A DNA stretch of 64,000 nt from Plotosus lineatus (GCA_024760905.1 CM045733.1:14054501-14118500), one strand, 5' to 3'; shown: positions 11,008-22,332, counted from the first letter of the stretch. The notes: generated from the sequence alone by a model not told the origin. Numbers and translations: made by a program.

Positions 11008-12087
11008 TTTCACCCGATTCACCTGCTCACTATCTTCATAAATTTAAGCAAGTTCCTGACCATGTGCTTTTGTTTATGTCCGTGTTGATTGGTTCAACAT
11101 GCCATGTGCTAAAGTTGATATTCATATTGATTGGCTCATTTTACTTCCGGGAAAATGTTTAAAGAAATAGCACCGGGAGGGAAAAGTAAGGGGACTTTTT
11201 TTTTTTAAATTTATGCTCTTTTCTGTTTATTTTCATATTTCATGTTAGTAGTTTGGGTGATACCACAAAACGAATAAAACAAATACCAGTAAAACTGTTT
11301 TATTGCTCTGTTAATATTCATGTTTCCACCTCGATGGTAATAAGCACTTACCGTTCCACTCCGCTGGTAACATTTTAATAAGTGCCCACCCACTCTTATT
11401 TCCTAAGCGCCCTGGGTGCTTATCACCTCGAATTAAGTCTAATAAAGGTTATAGACTGGGGCCTCATTTGAAAGCTCTATCTTGAGCAGGTCTCACTTGA
11501 CTCAAAATCCCAGAATCGTGATATTGGTTCAGACTTGACCCTTAAGAGTCTTGGTTTTGACTTGAAGTTGATTCAGCTGGTTTCATTCACATCACAACCA
11601 GTGACTGCATGTTTCACGACTGCAGGGTGCATAAAACCTCTTAAGGTGTTAAAATGAATCTTTGGCAGTCCACATCAAGCTGGATGTTTTCACAGAGTCA
11701 CTATAACAGGGCAATGAAGGGGTTATGTGCAGTGCTTCAGCACTAACATTGTTTTCATTTATGTTTTTGACAGAACTGTTAAATTAATTTATTTACTTTA
11801 CATTTCTTTCTTTAAAAGTCTGCACTGAAACATTATATTTTGGCATGTTAGACCCTGACAGAAGGATTTGTAGGACTGGTTCAATCATTGATCTAGTTGG
11901 AATTTCCAAAAGTATAATCTAATGTTAATGTGCAAGGCATAATCCCCATCATTATTCAGAGGCCAGACTCTTTCTCAGCTTAACAAATCATCAGTTAATG
12001 AAGAATGAAGTTAATGAAGCATTGGAAGAATTATGTTCTTTCAATATAACTCTAAAAGCATGCACTATGCCATCAAAATACATTCAT
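11008..12087. other. Unique AT-rich sequence, nothing recognised
   Basis: Includes a T-run near 11197-11206. No gene or known repeat family is recognised. Confidence 0.4.
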
Positions 12088-12335
12088 CATTCATTTTCTG
12101 AACCGCTTAATCCCAATTAGGGTCGCAGGGAGGCTGGTACCTTTCTCAACTCAGCTTGGGCAAGGGCAGAATACACCCTGGACAACTCGCCAGGCCATCG
12201 CAGGACAGAAACACGCTGATGGCTATGCAACCTCCTATTAACAAAAGTCAGCAATGGTTCTTTTACAGCCTCTCACCATAAACAGGGAGAGACATGGCCG
12301 GCTTTTGATAACCCAGTTAACTGCATTGGGGGGGG
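12088..12335 (-). mobile_element. SINE-1A, head-truncated copy
   Basis: Tail (ATGA-type) to hairpin region 'cccagttaactgcattgggg'. The tRNA-like head is lost. Confidence 0.8.
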
Positions 12336-12392
12336 GAAATCAATATATCCCTGATAAATTTAGATTGAGTTTAAAAAGTATTCAAAACATTT

Positions 12393-12446
12393 ATTTATTT
12401 ATTTATTTATTTGCTTATTTATTCTTTTTTTTTTTTTTTTTTTTTT
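12393..12446. repeat. (TTTA)n and T-run
   Basis: Short (ttta)n array followed by about 22 T. Confidence 0.9.
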
Positions 12447-12547
12447 GAGCAGGGAAATGGTGCACTCTACATCCCACCAATACACCTCTTACAGTTCAGC
12501 TTCAATCATTCTGCATATTTAACCAAGTGCATGCATTGTAAACAACA

Positions 12548-12902
12548 GCAAGTGGGGCAGTGGTGGTCTAGTGGTATAGGGCGCTGATCCAAAGGTTGGG
12601 GGTTCAAGTCCCACTCTCCACAAGGTTGTCACTGTCCCCCCCAGTGCAGCTAACTGGGTTATCAAAGGCGGGCCATGTCTCTCACTGTCTATGGTGAGAG
12701 GCATGTAAAAGAACCATTGCTGACTTTCGTAAAGAGTAGCTGCAAAGCCGTCAGCGTGTTTCTGTCCCTTGCTAAAAAGGGTTGTGACAGGAAGGGCATC
12801 CGACGTAAAAACCTCTGCCAAATCAAACGTGCGAATCAGATGATTCGCTGTGGCGACTCCCGAGTAAAAGGGAAAAAGCCGAAAGGAAGACAGACAGACA
12901 TT
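12548..12902 (+). mobile_element. SINE-1B, full length, with target duplication
   Basis: tRNA-like head (A-box-like 'gtggtctagtgg', B-box-like 'gggttcaagtccc'), then the same body as SINE-1A including 'cagtgcagctaactggg' and 'gaaccattgctgactttcg'. It then switches at about 12765 to a different tail ('tcccttgctaaaaagg', 'gacaggaagggcatccgacg', 'gctgtggcgactcccgag') ending in (GACA)n. It is flanked by a 14-bp duplication CATTGTAAACAACA at 12534-12547 and 12903-12916, showing retroposition as one unit. Confidence 0.9.
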
Positions 12903-12916
12903 CATTGTAAACAACA

Positions 12917-13815
12917 ATACTTTTTAATTTGTATTCCATGGAGTATCGGTGTTGTTTTTTTGTTTGTTTGTTTCATTGTTTTTCATCTGCTTTTGCTTTT
13001 TCGTTTCTGTTTTGGTTTCCCCTTCATTATCCGTTTTTGTGTGATGGATTTCACCTGTGCATGATTTTAATGGTAATTTAGCTGTAACAAATTTCATTTT
13101 AATAAAAAGTGCTTGCATGTACACCCACCATCATTTCTTAATGGCATGCCATTTAGGTGGGATTGAAATGACCAGATAGTAAAAATATATTTAATTTATA
13201 AAAGGTTTGTATCAGCTATGAAAAGAAAATGAAAGCTATTTGCATGCATATAAGAATATCCTTCCCTTGCCAAGTGGCAATCCTTGGTTTTCATCCTTCT
13301 GACCCTGTTAGATGGTAGTGTGGAGTTTGGATTTTCTGCTGCATTTCTTGGCTGCCATTTTCCAAGCAGCCTAATCTATCTTTTTTCACAGTACTCACAC
13401 GCCCTCTGGCTGCCTGGGCCAAACCCAACACTGATTTATCACTGACCCTGGGGGCCAAGGCTCTGGACCAAGTGTGGATTTGGCTTGGTGCAGTAGCACA
13501 CTCTTAATCTCTCTAATGAGGTGAAAAGGCCATGAGATTGCAGGCAGTCTGCTGCCTCCGAAGGCCAAGAAAGAACTAACTGAAGAAGATATGTGGAAGA
13601 TTATCACAATCAGTATTGCAAGCAGTGCAGGGCAAACTGTTCTGGTTTTGTAACTCCACAAAAACTGAGTAAGTGCACATACAAAGCATGTCAAAAAATA
13701 CAGGTCAAAGATTAACAATCCTCTCTATGACTAACACTATAACAAATACTCTCAGAAATAAAAGTACCAAGCTGGACTTTTCCCGTCCGATACCTCAAAG
13801 GGTACAGCTTATGTA
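12917..13815. other. Unique sequence, possible non-coding conserved region
   Basis: No coding gene recognised. The stretch 13260-13640 has balanced composition and no repeat, unlike its surroundings, so it is a candidate for a conserved non-coding element (inference). Confidence 0.3.
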
Positions 13816-13817
13816 AG

Positions 13818-13819
13818 TC

Positions 13820-13896
<77 letters not shown>
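13818..13896. repeat. (TG)n microsatellite
   Basis: Pure (TG)n of about 78 bp. Confidence 0.95.
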
Positions 13897-13898
<2 letters not shown>

Positions 13899-14129
13899 GT
13901 TTAACTGAAGATTGTAGGGTTTTACACTTGAGGTATCTGGGGTCGGACTCTTTGTTATTGGTTGTGGTGGTGTTGTTGTGAACACTTGGGTCTAAAAGTC
14001 CTACTCTGAAGTTATTACACATCAAAATCACATGACACTTGGCAGATTTGTTCTTGTGGACAATAGCTAAAATTTCACTTCGCCTGATTTTGAATTTTTG
14101 AAACAGAAACCAAATCATGACAAGGTGAC

Positions 14130-14134
14130 CCCCC

Positions 14135-14169
<35 letters not shown>

Positions 14170-14208
14170 ACCACCACCACCACCACACACAGACACACAC
14201 ACACACTA
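14130..14208. repeat. C-run, (CA)n and (CCA)n compound microsatellite
   Basis: C9, then (CA)n, (CCA)n and a second (CA)n, abutting a truncated MITE copy. Confidence 0.95.
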
Positions 14209-14643
14209 CCGCCAATATCCGCAGAGTAGGATCAACCCCCCTGACTGGCGTATATGCACATGTATATTTGTATATAATATCAATAAATACATATTTAACG
14301 CTATAAATGCTTATAATAACAATTAAACATTCAAAAACAATGCATAACATGTAAATAAAATATAAATACACACACACATAGACACACACACACACACATA
14401 AACAGATGCGCACCTCACATAAAAATGTAAGTTGTTTTGTTGTTGTTTTTGTTTGTTTGTTTGTTTGTTTTGTTTTTGTTTTGTTTTTTGTTGTGTTTTT
14501 GTTTTTTGGGGTTTTTTGCATAATTGGCCTTGTTTTGTGGCACTTTCCTTAACTTTCCCCCTATTTTTCGATGGATATTTTTGAAAAACGCGCGATGCAC
14601 TGAAGTCACAAAAACTGAAGTGGGAACTAGTGATGGATCACTG
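14209..14643 (-). mobile_element. Tigger/pogo-like MITE, copy 2 (one end lost)
   Basis: Contains the family core ('gcagagtaggatcaaccc', 'ataaatgcttataataac', 'gcataattggccttgtttt') and the conserved end 'gatggatcactg' followed by TA. The other end is replaced by the microsatellite at 14130-14208. Confidence 0.8.
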
Positions 14644-14644
14644 T

Positions 14645-15095
14645 AATCAAACAAATTAAATAATCCAATTGCTTTATGATGCGTTGACAGAATCAAATGA
14701 AATTTGGCAATATCGTACTATGACACAATACTAAAATTTTGCGGAGTCAGGCTTTTCACTTATCCACAGAATCATGGCATCAAAGTCCTACTCCATTGTT
14801 ACTTACTGGAACTGCGTGAAACGTGGCAGATTTATTTCGTATGACCTAATAAACAATTCGACTGAGCTGGATTAAACTGGGAACTATTGGCAGTACCCAC
14901 TAAGTAACCAGGTTCGATTGTATCACAGATATACCTTTGGTGTGTAGCTTAATTGAGCTTGTTAGACTAAGACCTGACTTGCACATAAGCAATCGTGTTC
15001 GAAAGAACAAGCACATTTTATTTAGAAGGGAACTGACTAAATTCAAAGTTGAATTGCATATTTTCAGAAATTGTTGGAATGTTGAAATGCTTGGA

Positions 15096-15158
<63 letters not shown>

Positions 15159-15449
15159 CTTTCTTTTAATTACACAGTAGCAGGACCTTGGTGATGGGTG
15201 AGATATTACTGGTCGGGAGGAATGATAAGATGAATCTGCAGATGTAATGGAGCATGATTTTATTTCTTCCAGCACACAGATCAGCCACACATGGACTGGA
15301 ATATTATTACTGAAATGATTTCCAGTTGTCATTCAGTATGGCCAGTGCCTTAATTACATCTTTGTCCAACCTGTATATAAAATATGTAAGAAAATAATTT
15401 GAAATATGAAGGCACTAAAAATTAAGGCTGATATGGTGCATAGTACATC
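14645..15449. other. Unique sequence with a (TG)n microsatellite
   Basis: (TG)n at 15103-15155. The rest is not recognised as gene or repeat. Confidence 0.45.
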
Positions 15450-15706
15450 AGTATCCCCCCAGTGCAGCTAACTGGGTTATCAAAGGTCAGCCATGTCTCT
15501 CACTGTCTATGGTGAGAGGTTCATGTAAAAGAACCATTGCTGACTTTCGAAAAGAGTAGCTGCATAGTAGTCAGAGTGTTTCTGCCCTGCAATGGCCTGG
15601 TTTAGGGTGTAATACGCTCTCGCACAGAGTCGACTGAGATGGGCACCAGCCTCCATGTGATCTTTTTAAGGTCAAGGATTAAGCGGTTCAGAAAATGAAT
15701 GAATGC
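15450..15706 (+). mobile_element. SINE-1A, head-truncated copy
   Basis: Starts at the hairpin 'cccagtgcagctaactggg' and runs to the tail 'gcggttcagaaaatgaatga', with a small deletion near 15600. Confidence 0.85.
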
Positions 15707-15901
15707 CTGAGTGCCTGAGTCCAATATGAAAAAAGGGAGATAAAATAATAAATGCTTGTACAGAGAAGAACAAAATAGAGCTAACAAGCCACATAAGGTT
15801 ACATAACACCTATAATACCATCATATTTTTATCTGTTTGGGGCGACATTTAATCATGAAAGTCGATACGAAAAGGGAGTTGCTGTTACCACCTGTTTAAT
15901 A

Positions 15902-16496
<595 letters not shown>

Positions 16497-16499
16497 TAT

Positions 16500-16874
16500 T
16501 TCTTGGTGAAGGTGATGAAAGTAAAGTATTTACCTTCAAGCAATTCAAAAGCAAGGTAGATGGCTATGCCATCAATGTTGTACGCCATCAAAATATGCTG
16601 CTAAAGAGACAAATCCAGCTGTTTCCTGCTGGGACAAAAAGAGAACAGATCCTTAAAGTCCAAGATTTTGCAAATTTTGTCACTCTTGTGTCCTCAAAGA
16701 AGTGCTTAACATGCATGTAGCATCAAACAACCTTAAGCTCGACAAGGACTTACTGATCTATGACAAATTCAATCACACTATATCCCAAAGTGGACTGGAG
16801 GTATTTCTAGGTATCTTACAGCTGGAATGGTGCCTCTGGTACTTTTCAGCGATTTTATTCCTAATGCTGAGAAA
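16500..16874 (+). pseudogene. Fragment of an unrecognised multi-exon or transposon-borne protein, left part
   Basis: Open stretches in changing frames: one from about 16507 beginning 'GEGDESKVFTFKQFKSKV' to a stop at 16717, then the frame ending '...VLFSDFIPNAEK' at 16874. The latter frame continues in register after the LINE insertion at 17388, so the two pieces were one coding segment. The family is not known to me; similar wording ('ND.AE.GV' motif in the right part) occurs in uncharacterised animal proteins, from memory. Confidence 0.4.
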
Positions 16875-17387
16875 AATGCAGCCATGAGGCACGGGGGGGG
16901 CACTATCCAGTGTCTCGCCCCCTTATGCCGGTCCCAAGCTGGAGAAATGCAGAGGGTTGCAACAGGAAGGGCATCCGGCGTAAAACTTTTGCCAAAATAC
17001 AAAATGCAAACCGGAAAGACTAAACTCATACCGGATCAGTCGAGGCCCGGGTTAACAACGACCGCCATCAGTGCTGTCAACCAACAGGGTGCTGATGGAA
17101 ATTGGACTACTGTTGGTCGAAGACATCAAAGAAGGAGAGGTGGGAGGCGTGTCCGTAGGCAGAGAGAGAAGAAGAAAAGCACGAGTCTTGGACTTTGAAT
17201 GTTGGTGGAACTACCAGGCAGAAGGCCTAGAGGAAGACCAAAGAAGAGCTTTATGGATATGGTGAAGGAAGACATGAAGGTCATTGGAGTAAGAGAAGAA
17301 GATGCAGAGGAGAGGGCGAGATGGAGGCGGATGGTATGCTGTGGCGACCCCTGAAGGGAAAAACCGAAAGGAAAAGAAGAAGATGAA
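16875..17387 (+). mobile_element. RTE-type LINE (family 2), internally deleted copy
   Basis: Flanked by a 9-bp duplication GCTGAGAAA (16866-16874 and 17388-17396). The left part holds the family's 5' region ('gggttgcaacaggaaggg', 'catccggcgtaaaac'). At about 17209 it jumps to the 3' coding end ('tggaactaccaggcaga', later 'gaggcggatggtatgctg') and ends 'aaaaccgaaaggaaaagaag'. The reverse-transcriptase core is missing. Confidence 0.85.
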
Positions 17388-17744
17388 GCTGAGAAACAAG
17401 CATTGTCCAATGACATCATCATGACAGTGAAACCAGAAAGAGAAATTACACCCCAACAACATTGTTTTGGATCCGGATACAATGGAAAACTAAAATTCCC
17501 TGAACATATTGATGTCTCAAGAAAACTAAAAGAGCTTGTTGGTGTGGATTCATGGTATGTGATTCATCTCTTCAGACTTTACACCTTTCTTGCTGAGAAT
17601 GTGGACACATGGCTGACAAAGGTAGCTTACCATGAATGCACTGGAAATTTCCAAGCACTTAGTGTTATGAATGACAGTGCAGAGCTTGGTGTGAAATTAG
17701 GCTCAGACTTTCTAACAACATCCAAAGGCAAGAGACAGTATTAG
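17388..17744 (+). pseudogene. Fragment of an unrecognised protein, right part
   Basis: In frame with the end of the left part: 'AEKQALSNDIIMTV' onwards, about 118 codons to a TAG at 17742-17744. It includes 'LKFPEHIDVSRKLKELVG', 'LFRLYTFLAENVDTWLTK' and 'VMNDSAELGVKLGSDFL', a hydrophobic and charged pattern typical of a folded helical protein. It is not a LINE or Tc1 product that I recognise. Whether it is a decayed gene or part of an unknown transposon cannot be told from one copy. Confidence 0.45.
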
Positions 17745-17978
17745 GAAGTAATGCAAGTAATGGAAAGAGACAGAAAAGACAAACCAAACTGCGCAAAAAA
17801 ACACACCCCTTTTATAAATAGTCAAAGATAAACGTATTTTCTTGGAGTCATCGGTCAATGATCACTTGAAATGTGGACAGTTCTACAATGATTATATACT
17901 TCTAATCTATTTAAATATTGTAAGTTTTACATTTTATATAGTCAAATAAGTTCAGATTTACAGTTAACATTGAGATCA

Positions 17979-18134
17979 GCAGTGGTGACCTGGTGGTAAA
18001 GGTGCTTGATCACTGATCCTGAGGTTGGTGGTTCAAGCCCCACTTTCCACGGGTTGTCACTGGTGGTCATGTCTCTCACTGTCTATGGTGGGAGTTTCAT
18101 GTAAAAGAACCATTGCTAACTCTCATGAAGAGTA
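17979..18134 (+). mobile_element. SINE-1A, 5' half, split by a Tigger-like element
   Basis: Head 'gcagtggtgacctggtgg' and body to 'catgaagagTA', interrupted at TA (18133-18134). The SINE resumes at 19921 with 'TAgttacaaagccatcagtg'. Confidence 0.85.
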
Positions 18135-18289
18135 CAGATGCTCCCCGACTTACATTCATCCGTTTTACGTTTTTTCAATTTTACCCCCCCCCCCAAAAAA
18201 AGTCAAATTTTGAGTTTAGACGTACCTACGTAGTATGCTGACGTAATGATGCAATGACGCTGCATTCATTGTTTACAAACTACAGACTG

Positions 18290-18299
<10 letters not shown>

Positions 18300-18362
<63 letters not shown>
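18300..18362. repeat. (TA)n microsatellite
   Basis: About 60 bp of (TA)n directly before the tail of a SINE-1A. Confidence 0.95.
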
Positions 18363-18363
<1 letters not shown>

Positions 18364-18366
<3 letters not shown>

Positions 18367-18702
18367 TCATTCATTTTCTGTAACTGCTTCATCCTAATTA
18401 GGGTCGCGGGGAGTGCCCATCCCAGCACACTCAGGGCGAGGGCAGAGTACACCCTGGACAGCTCGCCAGGCCATCGCAGGGCGGAAACACGCTGACGGCT
18501 TTGCAGCCTACTCTTGTCGAAAGTCAGCAATGGTTCTTTTACATGCCTCACACCATAGACAGTGAGAGACATGGCCGGCCTTTGATAACCCAGTTAGCTG
18601 CACTGGGGGGGACAGTGACAACCTTGTGGTGAGTGGGACTCAAACCCCCAACCTTTGGATCAGCGATCCGGCACCTTATACCACTAGACCACCACTGCCC
18701 TG
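18364..18702 (-). mobile_element. SINE-1A, full length
   Basis: Minus-oriented, from tail 'cattcattcattttctgtaa' to head 'taccactagaccaccactgcc'. One of the best preserved copies. Nested in the Tigger-like element. Confidence 0.9.
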
Positions 18703-19169
18703 TATACATACATACATCTCAGCTATCTAGCGTGTTACCCTTGTGTTAAGACGTCGTCTCTGTGATCTTTGTGTTTACACTGTTTTGTGGACTTTTGTAA
18801 CCCTAAGCAAATCTGGTTGGTCAGAAGTGTAAGCCTACTAGCATGGGTTCAAGTCTCATACACAGAGATGAATTAACTATCTGCTCAGATCGGCACAATC
18901 TACCATGTATACTCAGTTAAGCAAAGAGAGTTGTAATATGAATGAAAACCCGAATGCACAAATTACAGAACAATTACAGATATTTATTATCTTTTAGCAG
19001 AATCCTAAGAGTGTGTAGTTATTTTTATATTAATATTCATTAGGATTTGTACTTGTGCTTTGTATGCATCGCTTGAATAAAGTTTACTTACTTACACAAA
19101 AGAAAGAACTCTCCGCTTTGCTGGGATTTACATCAGTGCAGGCTGTGTTCTAAACGAGTTCAATGGCAC

Positions 19170-19254
19170 CCTTGTGCACTTGAAAGACCGGAAGTCTGTA
19201 TAACCCACAGCAAGTACACTTCTTTCGCAAGTACACCTTTTTCAGTATTGAGCG
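19170..19254. repeat. Left direct repeat flanking SINE-4
   Basis: Begins 'ccttgtgcacttgaaagacc' and ends 'gtattgagcg'. It is repeated at 19557-19624 with a 17-base length difference. An unusually long flanking repeat for a SINE insertion. Confidence 0.9.
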
Positions 19255-19556
19255 CCAGTGGCATAGTGGTTAGGGTGATGCGCTCATGATCGGGAGGTTG
19301 TGAGTTCAAATCCCACCGAGACCCTCGCTGTGCTAAGAACCCTGGGCAAGGTCTCAACCACAAGTGTGCCTCTGTTCACCCAGAAGTATAAATTGGTACC
19401 AGTAAAATATACTGGGAAGGTAACCTGTGATGGACAAGCGTCCCATCCAGGAGAAGTTGAACTCCTGGTCGCTTCACGCTATGGAAACCAGGGATAAGCA
19501 CCGGCCTGATGAGCCACTATGGCTCGGGTGTAAAAACCCAACAGACTTTAGACTTA
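19255..19556 (+). mobile_element. SINE-4 (tRNA-derived), full length
   Basis: Head 'ccagtggcatagtggttagg' (A-box-like) and 'gagttcaaatccca' (B-box-like), body with 'aagtataaattggtaccag', and 3' part 'gccactatggctcgggtg' ending 'acagactttagactta'. Only one clear copy in the window. Confidence 0.75.
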
Positions 19557-19624
19557 CCTTGTGCACTTGAAAGACCGGAAGTCTGTATAACCCACAGCAA
19601 GTACACTACTTTCGGTATTGAGCG
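19557..19624. repeat. Right direct repeat flanking SINE-4
   Basis: 68-bp copy of the left repeat at 19170-19254, lacking an internal 17-base segment. Confidence 0.9.
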
Positions 19625-19920
19625 CTTCACATATTGTAAGTGCTGATTAGCTGTTTTAAGCTTCATGTAAAGTAACTCGGTATAAATAAGTGACTTATTT
19701 GAAATTAATGTTGATATTATTTGATATTATTTTACAATGTTATGTTTATATAATTGATTTAGGGCTGTTTTATGAGATACGGTAATGGTATTTATGGATG
19801 TATAGTACAGTATGAGCGTCACACGTCACACGTCATACATCACTGTAACAACTTACGTTCACTTTCAACTTACGTTCAGCCATCCGGAGCCAATTAAAAA
19901 CGAAAGTCAGGGAGCGTCTG

Positions 19921-20073
19921 TAGTTACAAAGCCATCAGTGTGTTTCTGCTCTGCAGTGGCCTGGCAAGCTGTCCAGGGTGGACTCTGCCATCGCCCACAG
20001 TCGGCTAAGATGAGCGCCAGTCTCCTTGTGACCCGAATTAGGATGAAGCAGTTCAGAAAATGAATGAATGAAT
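19921..20073 (+). mobile_element. SINE-1A, 3' half
   Basis: Continuation of 17979-18134: 'agccatcagtgtgtttctg' to the tail 'aaaatgaatgaatgaatga'. Confidence 0.85.
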
Positions 20074-20076
20074 GAC

Positions 20077-20079
<3 letters not shown>

Positions 20080-20156
<77 letters not shown>
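20080..20156. repeat. (TA)n microsatellite
   Basis: Pure (TA)n directly after the SINE-1A tail. Confidence 0.95.
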
Positions 20157-20158
<2 letters not shown>

Positions 20159-20301
20159 GTTCTGCATATAAACCCAATGTAGAAATATAATGTATTTTAT
20201 TTTAGTTATGTAATTATACACTGCAGCACATAAACCATGATGGAATTTCTCAAATTTTTGTCAGTCAGTTTAATATTGATAAATGTACATATACGTATAT
20301 A

Positions 20302-21752
20302 AAGTTGTGTTCAAAATAATAGCCGTGAGTTTAAAAAAAGTGAATAAAAAATTCTTATAATTGTTTTTATTTCCATACACACACAAATGAAGTGGGAACA
20401 ACACATTCCAATCAAACATCTATTCCAAATCAAACCAAAAAAAATTAATTAAATTTGTGTTATTCATTTAAAGAAAATGAAGAAAAGTGAATATTAAACT
20501 ATTTAGCTATTTAGGAAAAACTATTTATTAAACTATTAAATTAGATTTTGTTTTCCTTTGAATCTCTGAACTAATATTTATTTGTATAATCACTGTTTCT
20601 GAGAGCTGCTGCACATTTGTGTTGTGGAGTCGACCAAATTCTGGTCCCTGTGAGCAGGTTTTCCAGCCCAGGATGATCTTCTATATTTCTTGGTTTTGCT
20701 CAGAAGCTGCGTTTTAGAAGTCATCCTACAAGTTTTCTATCGGAATAAGATTCAGTGATTGGGTCCAGCCGCTCCATAAATTCAATCTTGTTGGTCTGGA
20801 ACTGTGGTCCTGTCCGTTTATTGGCATGTATGGGGTCAGTGTCTTGTTGGAACCCATTTCAAGAGCATTTCCTTTTCAGCATAAGGCAGCACGACCTCTT
20901 CAGGTGTTCTGATGGATTCAAACTGATTCATGGTCCCTGGGATGCAATAAATAGACCCAACACTGTAGTATGAGAAACATCCCCATATCATGATGCTGAC
21001 GCCACCAGGCTTCACTGTTTTCACAGTGTACTGGGGCTTGAATTCAGTATTTGGGGCTTGTCTGACAAACTGTCTCCAGCCACTAAACCAAAAACGAACA
21101 ATCTTACTTTCATCAGTCCACAAAATGTTGCTCCGTTTCTCTTCAGGCCAGTCAATGTGCTCTTTGGTAAACTGCAACCTCTTCAGTATGTCATTTCTTC
21201 AGCAGTGGGACATTGCGGGGCTTCTTGCTGATAACTTGACTTCACATTTCTTCTAACTGTAACAGGACTCACAGGTAACTTTAGACCTTATTTGATCTTC
21301 CTGGAGCTGATTGGTGGTTGAGTCCTTGCCACTTTGGTTCTTCTTCCATCCATTTGAATGGTAGTTTCTCACTTTTTTCCACATCTTTCAGGTTTTGGTT
21401 GCCATGGTAAATCATTTGTGATAATTTAGCTGAGCAGCCTCTCATTTTATGCACTTGTTCATCTGTTTATCCCTCTAAAGTCAACTTTTTTAATCAAGGT
21501 ACTTTAGTCTTCTGAACAATGTCTGGAACAACATATTTTACTCAGAAGTTCAGAGAGAAATGTTCTATAACCAGCATGTACTGCATTTACTTCCTTCCTT
21601 CTTTAAATAAGAACAATAATTGCACCTATTTTTCAAAGAATGAATGGCATCACTAATGGAACTCCTCACTGCTATTATTTTGAACACAAACCTTTCAATT
21701 AGTGATTCAATTATACAGAAGAAGCAGCAGACAAGTCATTTGAACACAACTG
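20302..21752 (-). mobile_element. Tc1/mariner-like transposon with decayed transposase
   Basis: Ends AAGTTGTGTTCAAAATAATA (left) and, on the reverse strand at the right, CAGTTGTGTTCAAATGACTT, each flanked by TA (20300-20301; 21753-21754). A second internal copy of the repeat lies at 21674-21692. On the minus strand, 21177-20836 encodes a DDE transposase piece with 'ILWTDESKI' and '[12 protein letters not shown]', the signatures around the first and second catalytic Asp of Tc1 transposases; the next piece continues in another frame. About 1.45 kb, the usual Tc1 size. Frameshifts make it inactive. Confidence 0.9.
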
Positions 21753-21760
21753 TATATATA

Positions 21761-22246
21761 CAGTGATCCCTCACTACTCCTTCAATTAATGCGGCTTCAG
21801 TGCATCGCATTGTTTTGTTTGTTTTTTTTTTTAAATATTCATCGCATTAAAAAAATAAGGAAATTAAGGAACAATGGGGGGGGTAAGAAAAATACCACAA
21901 AAACATGGCCAATTGTGCAAAAAAAAAAACCCCAAAAAACCCCAAAATCTCCCATCAAACTAGTTACATTGTTGTGAGGTGCGTGCCTGAGTGGGTGCAT
22001 CTGCGTGCATGCGCGTGTGCGCGTCTGTATGTGTGATGTATATTTTATTTACATCTTATGCTTTTTTTTTTTTAATGTTGAATTGTTCTTATAAGCATTG
22101 ATAGCATTGAATATGTATTTATTGGTATTATATACACATATACATACATGTATACGTCAGTCGGGGGGGGGTGATTCTACTTTCGCGGATTTTGATAGTC
22201 ACGTGGGGATCTCGGTCCTAATTAACCATGGAAAGTGAGGGATCCC

Positions 22247-22248
<2 letters not shown>
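21761..22248 (+). mobile_element. Tigger/pogo-like MITE, copy 4
   Basis: Left end CAGTGATCCCTCACTACTCC after TA; right end, reverse complemented, CAGGGATCCCTCACTTTCC. The core matches the other copies. It lies 8 bp from the Tc1 element and runs into a (TG)n-(TA)n tract. Confidence 0.9.

Positions 22249-22332
<84 letters not shown>
22248..22332. repeat. (TG)n-(TA)n compound microsatellite
   Basis: About 15 bp of (TG)n and about 70 bp of (TA)n abutting MITE copy 4. Confidence 0.95.

Larger units (their letters stand above)
18135..19920. mobile_element. Tigger/pogo-like DNA element with nested SINEs, 1,786 bp
   Basis: Left end CAGATGCTCCCCGACTTAC and right end, reverse complemented, CAGACGCTCCCTGACTTTCG, with TA duplicated on both sides. 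The inside holds a (TA)n tract (18300-18362), a SINE-1A (18364-18702) and a SINE-4 (19255-19556). No transposase ORF was seen, so it is non-autonomous. Confidence 0.85.

Noticed and set aside
14937..15010. tRNA-like gene near 14940
   Set aside because: No convincing A and B boxes at the right spacing and no cloverleaf that could be drawn by eye.
20836..21177. Active Tc1 transposase
   Set aside because: The transposase is split over frames and lacks its N-terminal DNA-binding part in the same frame.
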